In this document: positions 7,965 to 15,948 of the stretch, in pieces
Layout of the letters: each line of letters starts with the position of its first letter
Numbering within the stretch: the first letter of the stretch is position 1
From: DATMBF01 sp035559595
GTDB taxonomy: Bacteria > Bacteroidota > Ignavibacteria > UBA10030
Direction: 5' to 3'
DNA length: 27,678 bases
Assembly (NCBI GenBank): GCA_035559595.1
Contig: DATMBF010000009.1
Location: 1-27,678 of the forward strand
Notes under the pieces: generated by a model
What the model was told of the DNA's origin: nothing
What the model saw: only the letters and a program-made list of their open reading frames with translations
Database searches by the model: none
Translations under genes and position numbers: made by a program

Positions 7965-7968
7965 TGAC

Positions 7969-8020
7969 TTGTGGCGATTTGATAGACAGCTTGCGGCCAC
8001 GTTAATCAACAGCTAAAGCG
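7969..8020 (+). promoter_or_regulatory. SAM-II riboswitch
   Basis: The segment shows the conserved layout of the SAM-II (metA) aptamer: stem P1 formed by GTGGC (7971-7975) and GCCAC (7996-8000), then GATTTG directly after the 5' strand, CTTGC in the loop, GTTAA after the 3' strand, and the diagnostic 3' element AGCTAAAG (8011-8018). Short complementary segments (AGCT at 7988-7991 and 8011-8014) are available for the pseudoknot. It stands 57 bp upstream of metH, a proper target for S-adenosylmethionine feedback. SAM-II is best known from Alphaproteobacteria, where it usually masks the ribosome site. Here the metH start has no clear ribosome site and a terminator follows instead. Confidence 0.88.
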
Positions 8021-8032
8021 TCGCCTTTAAGG

Positions 8033-8061
8033 CCCCGGCGCGCAGAACTGCTGGGGTTTTT
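8033..8061 (+). terminator. Intrinsic terminator in the metH leader
   Basis: CCCCGGCG (8033-8040) can pair with TGCTGGGG (8049-8056), giving 8 bp with two G-U pairs and an 8-nt loop, followed by TTTTT (8057-8061). It lies between the SAM-II aptamer and the metH ATG and so probably acts as the riboswitch expression platform. The antiterminator was not resolved by eye. Confidence 0.7.
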
Positions 8062-8076
8062 CGTTTAGTATCGATT

Positions 8077-11000
8077 ATGCCGAAAACCTTCCTCCAACTC
8101 CTTAAAGAAAAAACGATCGTTTTTGACGGTGCGACAGGGACACATTTGCAAAACCAGAATCTCACCCCGGACGATTTCGGCGGTGAGAAGCTTGTCGGAT
8201 GCAACGAATACCTCGTCATTTCCAAACCGAGCGCCGTTGAGAAGGTCCATCGCGACTACCTCGAAGCCGGCTGTGATGTCATCGAAACCAACTCGTTCGG
8301 CAGCACCTCCATTGTGCTGAGCGAGTACAACATCCCTCATCTCGCCTACGAGCTTAACTTCAGGTCAGCGCAAATCGCAAAACGGATTGCTGCGGAATAT
8401 TCGAGCAACAATCATCTCCGATTCGTTGCCGGATCGATGGGGCCAACGACAAAACTTCCTTCACTGGGACACATCTCTTTTCGACAAATGGCCTCTGCAT
8501 ACAAAGAGCAGGCAAAGGGGCTGGTCGAAGGGGGCGTTGATCTCCTCACCGTCGAAACGTGTCAGGATCTCCTGCAAATCAAAGCGGCCCTATACGGCAT
8601 CTTCGAATACTTCGAGGAGGCAAAACGCCGCGTCCCCGTCATTGTCTCCGTGACGATCGAGACCGTTGGCACGATGCTCCTTGGGACGGAAATCTCGGCG
8701 GCCATGGTAGCGATTGAGCCGTTTGACATCGATGTGTTCGGCATGAACTGCGCCACCGGGCCGAAGGAGATGTCGGAGCACATTCGTGTCCTCTCATCCA
8801 GCAGTCCGAAGCCGATCTTCGTTATGCCGAATGCCGGAATTCCCGAGAACATCGGCGGTCGAGCCCATTATCACCTGGCACCGGAAGAGCTTGTCCACTT
8901 CCTCTCTCACTACGTCAAAGACTTAGGTGTGAATGTTGTCGGAGGATGTTGCGGCACGACGCCGGAACATATCCGGCAACTTGTTCAAGCGGTGGGCGAC
9001 TTAGCGCCCGCACACAGGAACGTGGAGTTCACTCCGGGTGCCGCCAGCCTCTATCAGGTTGCTCCGTTCCGCATTACGCCTCCTCCCGTGATGGTTGGCG
9101 AGCGAACGAATGCGAACGGAAGTAAGATGTTCCGAGATCTTCTGGCAAAAGAGGATTGGGAAGGGATTGTCGCGATGGGTCGTGAGCAAGTCAAAGAAAT
9201 GGCTCACATGCAAGATGTCTGCGTAGCGTATGTGGGCCGCAATGAAGTGGAGGATATGCGGCAGGTGATGTCCCGCTTCAATACTCAAGTCACGACACCG
9301 ATTGTGATTGATTCGACCGAAGCGCCCGCGATCGAGGTTGCCCTGCAGCATCTTGGCGGCAAGGCGGTGGTGAATTCCATCAACCTCGAAGATGGGGAGG
9401 AGCGGATCGACAACGTTGTTCCGTTGTGCAAAAAGTACGGCGCAGCGGTCATCGCTTTGACGATTGACGAGAAGGGAATGGCAAAGACAGCCGAGGCAAA
9501 GCTGGCCATTGCGAAGAGAATCTATGATCTCGTTGTGAAGAAGTATGGGATGAAGCCGCACGATCTCATCTTCGATACGCTGACATTCACGCTTGGATCG
9601 GGAGATGAGGAGTTCAGGAAGGCCGGATTTGAGACCATCGAGGCAATCCGCCTGATCAAGAGAGAGCTCCCGGGCGTGCATACGATATTGGGCGTCAGCA
9701 ACATATCGTTTGGTCTTTCGCCACAGGTGCGACATGTGCTCAATAGCGTCTTCCTCCATTACGCGGTTGAGGCCGGACTCGATATGGCGATAGTGCATGC
9801 CTCGAAGATCATGCCTCTCTACAAGATTGATGAAAAGGGACGAGAGCTCTGCCGGCAGTTGATCTTCGACGAGCGGAAGTTTGAGGGAGAAGGCGAGAAC
9901 CGCCGACTGGTGTATGATCCACTCACCGAACTGATGGCATATTATGCGGGACAAAAAGCTGAGGTCACGAAGAGGCAAGGCGTAAAAGGTGAAACGGCGG
10001 AAGAGCGGCTCAAGAATCGTATTATTGACGGCGACCGAGTCGGATTACAGAAGGACCTCGACGAGGCGTTAAAGAAGTATTCGGCGTTGGAGATTATCAA
10101 TACGATTCTGCTCGATGGAATGAAGGTGGTGGGAGAGCTGTTTGGGTCCGGACAGATGCAACTCCCGTTTGTGCTTCAATCCGCCGAAGTGATGAAGGCC
10201 GCCGTCGCGTATCTCGAGCCGTTTATGGAGAAGTCGGAAGGCTCTCACAAGGGAACGATGGTGATAGCGACCGTGAAGGGAGATGTTCACGATATCGGCA
10301 AGAACCTCGTTGACATCATTCTGACAAACAACGGCTACAAGGTAGTCAACCTCGGTATCAAGTGTCCGGTTGAGACAATGCTTCATGCGGCGGAGGAACA
10401 CAAGGCGCACGCGATCGGTATGAGTGGACTGTTGGTGAAGTCAACGCTGATCATGAAAGAGAATCTCGAGGTCATGAACGAGCAGAAGATCAGCATTCCG
10501 GTCATCCTCGGTGGGGCTGCACTCACGCGGAGATACGTGGAGCAAGATCTGCGGTCGATCTACAGGGGCAAGGTCTACTACGCTAACGATGCTTTCGATG
10601 GACTGAAGTTCATGGAGTTGATAACGGGAGGGAGAAATGGTGGGGAGAATGGGGAGTCTGCGGTTGATCTTGACGGTGAGGAGGAAGTGCTGACGGGAGC
10701 CGAAGCGAAGATTGCCCTGGCAGAAGCCGAGTCGAAATCGTCGGAGAATCCCGGGCGCTCGGAAGCGGCTGTTGCCGAAATCCGGGTGCGGTCTGATGTG
10801 AAGGCAAACGTGGATATTCCCACGCCGCCGTTCTGGGGTTCGAAGGTTGTCGAAACCATCGATCTCAATGAGGTCTTCACGTATGTGAATGAAGTTGCAC
10901 TGATCCGAGGGCAGTGGCGAGTCGTTCGCGGAACAATGAGCGAGCAGGAATACCAGAAAGTGCTCAAGGAGAAAATCTATCCTGAGTATGAGCGTCTAAA

Positions 11001-11646
11001 ACTTAACGTTCAAAGTGAAAAGTTGTTGGAGCCGAAGGTCGTGTACGGTTACTTCCCCTGTAATTCCGACGGGGACGACCTCATTGTTTATCATCTGCCT
11101 GAAAGCGTGAATCCTGAATCCTCCACCCTGAATCCCGATTTACGGGAGCGACTCCGCTTCACCTTTCCGCGACAGAATCACGGTCGGCGATTATGTATTT
11201 CCGATTTCTTTGCTCCGAAGGAGTCGGGGAGGGTCGATGTTCTTGCGGCGCACCTCGTGACCGTGGGGCGTAAGGCGTCTGAATACTCGAAGATGCTGTT
11301 CGAATCCAATCGGTACAAAGAGTATCTCTATTTTCACGGACTGAGCGTCGAGAGCGCAGAGGCGCTGGCGGAGTTATGGCACAAGCGAATCCGTGAGGAG
11401 CTCGGCATTGCAAACAAGGATGCCAGGGAAATCCGAAAACTTTTTGCCCAGCAGTATCAGGGATCGCGTTACAGCTTCGGCTATCCCGCCTGCCCGAATC
11501 TCGAAGACCAGACAAAACTCTTCGAGCTTCTCCAACCCGAGCGGATTGGCGTTTCCCTTTCTGAGGAATATCAACTCGAGCCGGAGCAATCGACAAGCGC
11601 GATCATCGTTCATCATCCCGAGGCAAGGTATTTCACTGTGAAGTGA
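8077..11646 (+). CDS. metH: Cobalamin-dependent methionine synthase
   Basis: This full-length MetH (1189 residues) transfers methyl from methyl-tetrahydrofolate to homocysteine via cobalamin. The domains run in the usual order. The homocysteine domain (1 to about 310) has zinc cysteines in GMNCATGP and GGCCGTTP (Cys291, Cys292). The pterin-binding domain (about 340-600) follows. The cap and B12 domain has DVHDIG with axial His738. The SAM-binding activation domain (about 930-1189) contains YSFGYPACPNLEDQ. The linker around residues 848-918 is long and of low complexity, and two stretches at 10997-11024 and 11110-11137 are built from 7-bp repeats read in frame. There is no clear ribosome site before the ATG. 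Expression is likely governed by the SAM-II riboswitch and terminator upstream. Confidence 0.97.
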   Translation: MPKTFLQLLKEKTIVFDGATGTHLQNQNLTPDDFGGEKLVGCNEYLVISKPSAVEKVHRDYLEAGCDVIETNSFGSTSIVLSEYNIPHLAYELNFRSAQIAKRIAAEYSSNNHLRFVAGSMGPTTKLPSLGHISFRQMASAYKEQAKGLVEGGVDLLTVETCQDLLQIKAALYGIFEYFEEAKRRVPVIVSVTIETVGTMLLGTEISAAMVAIEPFDIDVFGMNCATGPKEMSEHIRVLSSSSPKPIFVMPNAGIPENIGGRAHYHLAPEELVHFLSHYVKDLGVNVVGGCCGTTPEHIRQLVQAVGDLAPAHRNVEFTPGAASLYQVAPFRITPPPVMVGERTNANGSKMFRDLLAKEDWEGIVAMGREQVKEMAHMQDVCVAYVGRNEVEDMRQVMSRFNTQVTTPIVIDSTEAPAIEVALQHLGGKAVVNSINLEDGEERIDNVVPLCKKYGAAVIALTIDEKGMAKTAEAKLAIAKRIYDLVVKKYGMKPHDLIFDTLTFTLGSGDEEFRKAGFETIEAIRLIKRELPGVHTILGVSNISFGLSPQVRHVLNSVFLHYAVEAGLDMAIVHASKIMPLYKIDEKGRELCRQLIFDERKFEGEGENRRLVYDPLTELMAYYAGQKAEVTKRQGVKGETAEERLKNRIIDGDRVGLQKDLDEALKKYSALEIINTILLDGMKVVGELFGSGQMQLPFVLQSAEVMKAAVAYLEPFMEKSEGSHKGTMVIATVKGDVHDIGKNLVDIILTNNGYKVVNLGIKCPVETMLHAAEEHKAHAIGMSGLLVKSTLIMKENLEVMNEQKISIPVILGGAALTRRYVEQDLRSIYRGKVYYANDAFDGLKFMELITGGRNGGENGESAVDLDGEEEVLTGAEAKIALAEAESKSSENPGRSEAAVAEIRVRSDVKANVDIPTPPFWGSKVVETIDLNEVFTYVNEVALIRGQWRVVRGTMSEQEYQKVLKEKIYPEYERLKLNVQSEKLLEPKVVYGYFPCNSDGDDLIVYHLPESVNPESSTLNPDLRERLRFTFPRQNHGRRLCISDFFAPKESGRVDVLAAHLVTVGRKASEYSKMLFESNRYKEYLYFHGLSVESAEALAELWHKRIREELGIANKDAREIRKLFAQQYQGSRYSFGYPACPNLEDQTKLFELLQPERIGVSLSEEYQLEPEQSTSAIIVHHPEARYFTVK
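10997..11024 (+). repeat. Four degenerate heptamers inside metH
   Basis: The sequence divides into TAAAACT, TAACGTT, CAAAGTG and AAAAGTT (4 x 7 bp). It resembles the intergenic array at 23723-23771 and encodes a stretch around KLNVQSEKL in the MetH activation domain. Confidence 0.5.
11110..11137 (+). repeat. Four degenerate heptamers inside metH
   Basis: The units AATCCTG, AATCCTC, CACCCTG and AATCCCG (4 x 7 bp) encode the polar stretch NPESSTLNPD in the MetH activation domain. The same unit type occurs between genes at 7040-7076. Confidence 0.65.
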
Positions 11647-11663
11647 ACCTCCAGTCAATTGCA

Positions 11664-11691
11664 GAACTCGAAACCCGAAACTCGGAACTCT
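11664..11691 (+). repeat. Four degenerate heptamers between metH and gpmA
   Basis: The units GAACTCG, AAACCCG, AAACTCG and GAACTCT (4 x 7 bp) fill most of the 50-bp gap and end 5 bp before the gpmA ATG. They leave no clear ribosome site there. Confidence 0.65.
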
Positions 11692-11696
11692 CTCTC

Positions 11697-12332
11697 ATGC
11701 CCAACCTCATCCTTCTCCGACACGGCGAATCACAATGGAATCTCGAAAACCGCTTCACCGGCTGGGTAGATATTCCCCTTTCCCCAAAAGGAGAGGAAGA
11801 GGCGCGTCAGGCCGGACACAAGCTGAAGGGATACAAGTTCGACAAGGCGTTTACATCCGTTTTGAAACGAGCCATTGATACGCTCAAGATCGTACTGAAA
11901 GTCATTGGCCAGGAGAATATCCCCGTTGAATACGACAAGGCCCTCAACGAGCGACACTATGGCGCCCTTCAGGGGAAAAACAAGGCAGAAATCGGTCGTC
12001 AGTACGGCGAAGAGCAACTGAAGATCTGGCGTCGAAGCTATGATGTTGCACCTCCAAAAGACAAAACTGAACTTAATCCCGACGGCATCAGCGAAAGCTT
12101 AAAAGATACCGCTGCAAGAACCCTCCCCTATTGGGAATCGAAAATCTATCCCGAAATCCTTGCAGGGAAGGAAATCATCGTTGCTGCTCATGGAAACAGT
12201 CTCCGCTCCATTGTGATGCATCTCGACGGTCTAACCAAAGAAGAGGTGCTTGAGTTGAATATTCCCACCGGTGTCCCGCTTCTCTACGTCTTCGACAAAA
12301 ACGGGAAGATCGTCGAGCATCGCTACCTCTGA
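11697..12332 (+). CDS. gpmA: 2,3-bisphosphoglycerate-dependent phosphoglycerate mutase
   Basis: This 211-residue enzyme interconverts 3- and 2-phosphoglycerate in glycolysis and gluconeogenesis. The phosphohistidine motif LRHGES (His9) stands at the N-terminus, followed by NRFTGWVDIPLSPKG, LNERHYGALQGKNKAE, WRRSYDVAPP and AAHGNSLRSIVMHLDG, which carries the second catalytic His. These exact motifs separate it from other histidine phosphatases. It is shorter than the ~250-residue E. coli enzyme because the region after the Pro-Pro is reduced, as in other short bacterial forms. The start is ATG 11697. An upstream in-frame GTG at 11643 overlaps the metH stop, but its extra residues would come from the heptamer repeat. 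Confidence 0.95.
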   Translation: MPNLILLRHGESQWNLENRFTGWVDIPLSPKGEEEARQAGHKLKGYKFDKAFTSVLKRAIDTLKIVLKVIGQENIPVEYDKALNERHYGALQGKNKAEIGRQYGEEQLKIWRRSYDVAPPKDKTELNPDGISESLKDTAARTLPYWESKIYPEILAGKEIIVAAHGNSLRSIVMHLDGLTKEEVLELNIPTGVPLLYVFDKNGKIVEHRYL

Positions 12333-12374
12333 TGTTTCCTTGAATTTCCACCATCTTTTCGGTACCATCATTTC

Positions 12375-12776
12375 GTGCATGACGAACGATTTACTCGAGG
12401 AATTCGAGAATTCAACGAAGGCCGCTTCTTCGAGGCGCACGATGTTCTCGAAGAGCTGTGGCATGAATACCGTAAAGATGACCGACTCTTCCTTCAGGGT
12501 CTGATTCAAGTTGCAGTCGGCTACTATCACCTCGAAAACCGAAACTATAACGGTTGCCGGAGTCAATTCGCCAAGGCGATGTCGAAGTTAGAGCCGTATC
12601 AGCCGAACTATCATGGCGTGAATGTGTCAGAATTGCTTTCAACGATGCGGCGATGCACGGAGGCAATCCGAAATGCCGTCCAGCGTGAAGAGGTGCAAAT
12701 TCCTCCCGACCTGATTTCCAAAATCCACCATCCCTCTCTCGATGAAGATCGGTTCGTACGAAATTCACCCCCTTGA
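12375..12776 (+). CDS. DUF309 family protein
   Basis: This 133-residue helical protein has the DUF309 signature FNEGRFFEAHDVLEELWHE near the N-terminus, then FLQGLIQVAVGYYHLEN and a short C-terminal tail. Members are small soluble proteins of unknown function, found in bacteria, archaea and plastids. The start is GTG at 12375 with no clear ribosome site. The 3' end overlaps the start of the next gene by 35 bp, which suggests translational coupling. The last residues (HPSLDEDRFVRNSPP) are dictated by the overlap and may not be functional. Confidence 0.85.
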   Translation: MHDERFTRGIREFNEGRFFEAHDVLEELWHEYRKDDRLFLQGLIQVAVGYYHLENRNYNGCRSQFAKAMSKLEPYQPNYHGVNVSELLSTMRRCTEAIRNAVQREEVQIPPDLISKIHHPSLDEDRFVRNSPP

Positions 12777-13587
12777 AACAGGCCGATTTGCGCTTGATGG
12801 GGGAGCGATGTTCGGCATTGTTCCTTATGTCTTCTGGAGCAAGACGAATCCGCCGGATGATCGCCGCCGCATCGATCTGGCCGCTCGATGTCTCCTTATT
12901 CGTGGAAACGGTCGCGTGATTCTTGTGGATGATGGGAATGGCTCGAAGTTCAGCGACAAGCTGAAGGATATCTACAAGCTGGATAATTCGCGTGATGATC
13001 TCCTGAAATCTCTCAAGCGCCATGGCCTGACTCCCGACGATGTTACCGATGTTATCCTCACGCATCTCCATTTCGACCATGCCGGTGGATCGACCACGCG
13101 AATCAATGGCGAGGTCGTTCCCACATTTCCCAATGCAACATACTATGTGCAAAAGAAGCATTGGGAACTTGCTCAGTCCCCCACCGAAAAAGACCGGGCC
13201 AGTTTCATGTCAGAGGATTATCTCCCTCTCATGGACCACGGCGTGCTGGAGCTTGTCGAGGGGGAGTTCGAAATCTTTCCGGGAATCGAATTAGTGGTCT
13301 GCAACGGACACACCAACGCCCAGCAACTCCCGAAGATTTCGGACGGCAAGCAGACGCTTCTCTTCTGTTGTGATTTGGTCCCCACAGTTTCGCACGTGCC
13401 GCTGCCCTACGTTATGGCCTATGATATCAGACCGTTGATCACGATCGAAGAAAAAAAGAAGATTTTCAGCCGTGCGTATGAGGAGAAGTGGCTGCTCTTT
13501 CTGGAACACGATCCGAACGTCGAAGCGATTACGCTCAAGAGCACGGAAAAAGGGTTTGCCGTAGACCAACAGATGAAGCTTCCCTGA
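12742..13587 (+). CDS. MBL-fold metallo-hydrolase
   Basis: This 281-residue metallo-beta-lactamase-fold protein carries the metal motif THLHFDHAGG (His108, His110, Asp112, His113). Further ligands are probably His190 (CNGHTNAQQ), Asp211 (CCDLVPTVSH) and a late His (LFLEHDP). The motif set and length resemble the lactonase-like/AttM-type group of soluble MBL hydrolases, though the usual HTxG is HTNA here. The substrate cannot be read from sequence. There is no signal peptide, so it is probably cytoplasmic. The ATG lies inside the DUF309 gene. Confidence 0.9.
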   Translation: MKIGSYEIHPLETGRFALDGGAMFGIVPYVFWSKTNPPDDRRRIDLAARCLLIRGNGRVILVDDGNGSKFSDKLKDIYKLDNSRDDLLKSLKRHGLTPDDVTDVILTHLHFDHAGGSTTRINGEVVPTFPNATYYVQKKHWELAQSPTEKDRASFMSEDYLPLMDHGVLELVEGEFEIFPGIELVVCNGHTNAQQLPKISDGKQTLLFCCDLVPTVSHVPLPYVMAYDIRPLITIEEKKKIFSRAYEEKWLLFLEHDPNVEAITLKSTEKGFAVDQQMKLP

Positions 13588-13615
13588 CCTCGGGAACTTC
13601 GATTTGTTCTAGAGT

Positions 13616-13951
13616 ATGGAAGGATGCATTCGAGTTGCCCGCCAGGAGGAGATTTCGGAGCGACAGGGAAAACTGGTGAAGGTTGGAGACGAAGAGATAG
13701 CGCTCTTTCGCGTGGGATCCGATATCGTTGCCGTCGGAAATGTCTGTCCGCACCAGCGGTTCTCGAAGATCCATGAGGGTGAAGTGAGCGAGGGAATTGT
13801 GACCTGCCCCATGCACGGATGGCGATTCGATTTGCGAACGGGCCGTTCGGTGAATAATAGCGGCCGCCTGAAATGGTATCGGACAGGAGTGAATAAAGGA
13901 GAGGTCTGGATAGAGGCTGGATCGTTGAATGAGCAGGGGAAGGGAGTGTGA
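13616..13951 (+). CDS. Rieske [2Fe-2S] protein
   Basis: This 111-residue single-domain Rieske protein has the two ligand motifs CPHQ (Cys44, His46) and CPMHGW (Cys64, His67), 17 residues apart, as in NirD-like or ferredoxin-type Rieske proteins. In keeping with soluble ferredoxin types, there is no signal peptide or membrane anchor. Its stop overlaps the GTG start of queG by three bases (GTGA arrangement), so the two are translationally coupled. Electron supply to a neighbouring reductase is a reasonable guess, not shown. Confidence 0.93.
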   Translation: MEGCIRVARQEEISERQGKLVKVGDEEIALFRVGSDIVAVGNVCPHQRFSKIHEGEVSEGIVTCPMHGWRFDLRTGRSVNNSGRLKWYRTGVNKGEVWIEAGSLNEQGKGV

Positions 13952-14889
13952 ATCCTTTGCTCACGGAGCGCATCAAATCAAAGGCACGGGAGCTGGGCTT
14001 TGCGAAGGTGGGGATCGCGAGAGTTGAGGTCCTGACCCAAGAGGGGGCAAGATTGCAAGAATGGCTCCACCGCGGCTATCATGGCACGATGGACTGGATG
14101 GCGCGAAACACGGAGAAGCGGATCGATCCAGCCAACGTACTTCCGGGAGCGAAGTCGATCGTCTGTGTGGCGATGAATTACTACGTGGAGCAGCAGCACT
14201 CGAGCGACCCTTCCGTTGGCAAGATTTCTCGCTATGCGTGGGGGGATGATTACCACATCGTCATGACCGAGCGGCTCAACCGGCTGTTGGAGTTCATTGT
14301 TGAGGAGGTGCCCGGAGTTCGTGGGAGAGTGTATGTAGACACGGGTCCGGTTATGGACAAAGCATGGGCTGTGCGGGCGGGGATTGGGTGGCTGGGGAAA
14401 CATACGAATGTCATCACTCGCGAACTCGGCTCCTGGGTTTTCCTGGGGGAAATTCTGCTCGATGTCGAGCTGACCTACGACGAGCCGATTGCAGACTACT
14501 GCGGGAGCTGCACAGCGTGCATCGAAGCATGTCCAACAGGCGCAATCGTGGACCCCTATGTGCTCGATTCAACGAAATGCATTTCGTACCTCACGATCGA
14601 GCACAAAGGTGAAATCCCGAACGAGCTTAAGCCGCGGTTTCAGAATTGGATCTACGGCTGCGATATCTGTCAGGATGTGTGTCCATGGAATCGATTTCAG
14701 CAACCCACTGACGAGAAAGCTTTTGCGCCGCGTCAGGAGAACATCGCACCATCGTTGAAGGAATTGGAAGCGTTATCACCAGAGGAATTCAGCAGACGTT
14801 TCCGGAAGAGTCCCGTGAAAAGAACAAAGCTTAGCGGTCTTGTCCGAAATGTCAAGGCAGCCCTTGATTCAACGGTCGAATCGCACTAA
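13948..14889 (+). CDS. queG: Epoxyqueuosine reductase QueG
   Basis: QueG reduces epoxyqueuosine to queuosine in the anticodon of tRNAs with GUN anticodons, using cobalamin and two [4Fe-4S] clusters. The 313-residue protein contains the conserved DTGPVMDKAWAVRAGIGW (131-148, with the probable catalytic Asp131). The ferredoxin motifs are CGSCTACIEACP (Cys185, 188, 191, 195) and CDICQDVCPWN (Cys238, 241, 245), with the additional Cys211. The start is GTG 13948, preceded by AGGGGAAGGGA and overlapping the Rieske gene. It is of the shorter form without a C-terminal HEAT extension. Like metH upstream it needs cobalamin. Confidence 0.96.
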   Translation: MNPLLTERIKSKARELGFAKVGIARVEVLTQEGARLQEWLHRGYHGTMDWMARNTEKRIDPANVLPGAKSIVCVAMNYYVEQQHSSDPSVGKISRYAWGDDYHIVMTERLNRLLEFIVEEVPGVRGRVYVDTGPVMDKAWAVRAGIGWLGKHTNVITRELGSWVFLGEILLDVELTYDEPIADYCGSCTACIEACPTGAIVDPYVLDSTKCISYLTIEHKGEIPNELKPRFQNWIYGCDICQDVCPWNRFQQPTDEKAFAPRQENIAPSLKELEALSPEEFSRRFRKSPVKRTKLSGLVRNVKAALDSTVESH

Positions 14890-14916
14890 TCACAGAAGCC
14901 TTACACGAAGAACATT

Positions 14917-15876
14917 ATGCCGAATCACAATCATCACAAAGTCGTTATCATTGGATCTGGACCTGCGGGTCTTACTGCTGCGCTCTACGCAGGCCGCGCA
15001 AATCTCAACCCCGTCGTCTTCGAGGGAAACCAGCCCGGCGGGCAATTGACAATAACTACCGAAGTCGAGAATTACCCGGGCTTCCCCGACGGAATTATGG
15101 GACCCGAGTTGATGGAGCTCTTTCGAAAGCAAGCCCAGCGCTTCGGAGCACAGACCTTGTTCAAGGAAGTCACCGAAGTCGATTTCTCAAAACGTCCGTT
15201 CAAAGTGGTTGTCGAAGGAGAAGCGCATTGGGCGGAAACGGTTATCATCGCAACCGGCGCCTCAGCGAAGCTTCTTGGTCTGCCGAGCGAGTCCGAATAC
15301 ATGGGCTATGGTGTCTCTGCGTGTGCTACGTGCGACGGGTTCTTCTTCAAGAATCAGCATGTCGTCGTCGTGGGCGGTGGTGACACGGCAATGGAAGAGG
15401 CGACTTTCCTTACGAAATATGCTTCGAAAGTTACCGTCGTGCATCGCCGCAACGAGCTCCGCGCATCCAAAATTATGCAGGAGCGGGCCTTCAAGAATCC
15501 CAAGATCGAATTCATTTGGGATTCTGTCGTCGAGGAGGTGCTCGGCAAAAACGAGAACGGTCGGAAATCGATCACCGGTGTTCGTCTGAAGAATCTCAAA
15601 ACCGGAAAAACAACCGACTTTGCGTGCGACGGACTTTTTCTCGCAATCGGTCACCAACCGAACACGAGCATCTTCCGCGGACAAATCGAGATGGATTCTG
15701 TCGGTTACATCATCACAAAAGGGCGATCCACCGCAACAAATGTCCCCGGTGTGTTCGCTGCAGGTGATGTTGCCGATCCGACATATCGCCAGGCCGTGAG
15801 CGCTGCCGGCACCGGATGCATGGCCGCCATCGACGCGGAGCGATTCCTCTCGCATCATGAGATTGCGGCTGACTGA
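14917..15876 (+). CDS. trxB: Thioredoxin-disulfide reductase
   Basis: This 319-residue flavoenzyme reduces thioredoxin with NADPH. The FAD site GSGPAG (13-18), the redox-active CATC (Cys136, Cys139), the NADPH-binding GGGDTAMEEA (near 153) and the C-terminal second FAD motif GVFAAGDVAD are all present in the normal order. The adjacent FAD segments QPGGQLTITTEVENYPG are also typical. The ATG at 14917 lies 27 bp after queG, so it probably shares the upstream transcript. The gene ends just before the terminator at 15897-15936. Confidence 0.97.
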   Translation: MPNHNHHKVVIIGSGPAGLTAALYAGRANLNPVVFEGNQPGGQLTITTEVENYPGFPDGIMGPELMELFRKQAQRFGAQTLFKEVTEVDFSKRPFKVVVEGEAHWAETVIIATGASAKLLGLPSESEYMGYGVSACATCDGFFFKNQHVVVVGGGDTAMEEATFLTKYASKVTVVHRRNELRASKIMQERAFKNPKIEFIWDSVVEEVLGKNENGRKSITGVRLKNLKTGKTTDFACDGLFLAIGHQPNTSIFRGQIEMDSVGYIITKGRSTATNVPGVFAAGDVADPTYRQAVSAAGTGCMAAIDAERFLSHHEIAAD

Positions 15877-15896
15877 AGCAAAGCATCTCCCACCGA

Positions 15897-15936
15897 AGCT
15901 CTGGTTGATTCATTCAATCAGAGCTTTTTGTTTTTC
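15897..15936 (+). terminator. Intrinsic terminator after trxB
   Basis: AGCTC (15897-15901) pairs with GAGCT (15921-15925), and TGATT (15906-15910) pairs with AATCA (15916-15920), with a small one-sided bulge and a CATTC loop. A TTTTTGTTTTT tract follows. It separates trxB from the sppA unit. Confidence 0.8.
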
Positions 15937-15948
15937 CCGAAGATTTCA

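Noticed and set aside
9001..9978. Minus-strand frame of 325 codons
   Set aside because: It lies entirely opposite the metH pterin domain and has no recognisable motif.
12412..13161. Minus-strand frame of 249 codons
   Set aside because: It is opposite two genes with clear family motifs (DUF309 and the MBL hydrolase).
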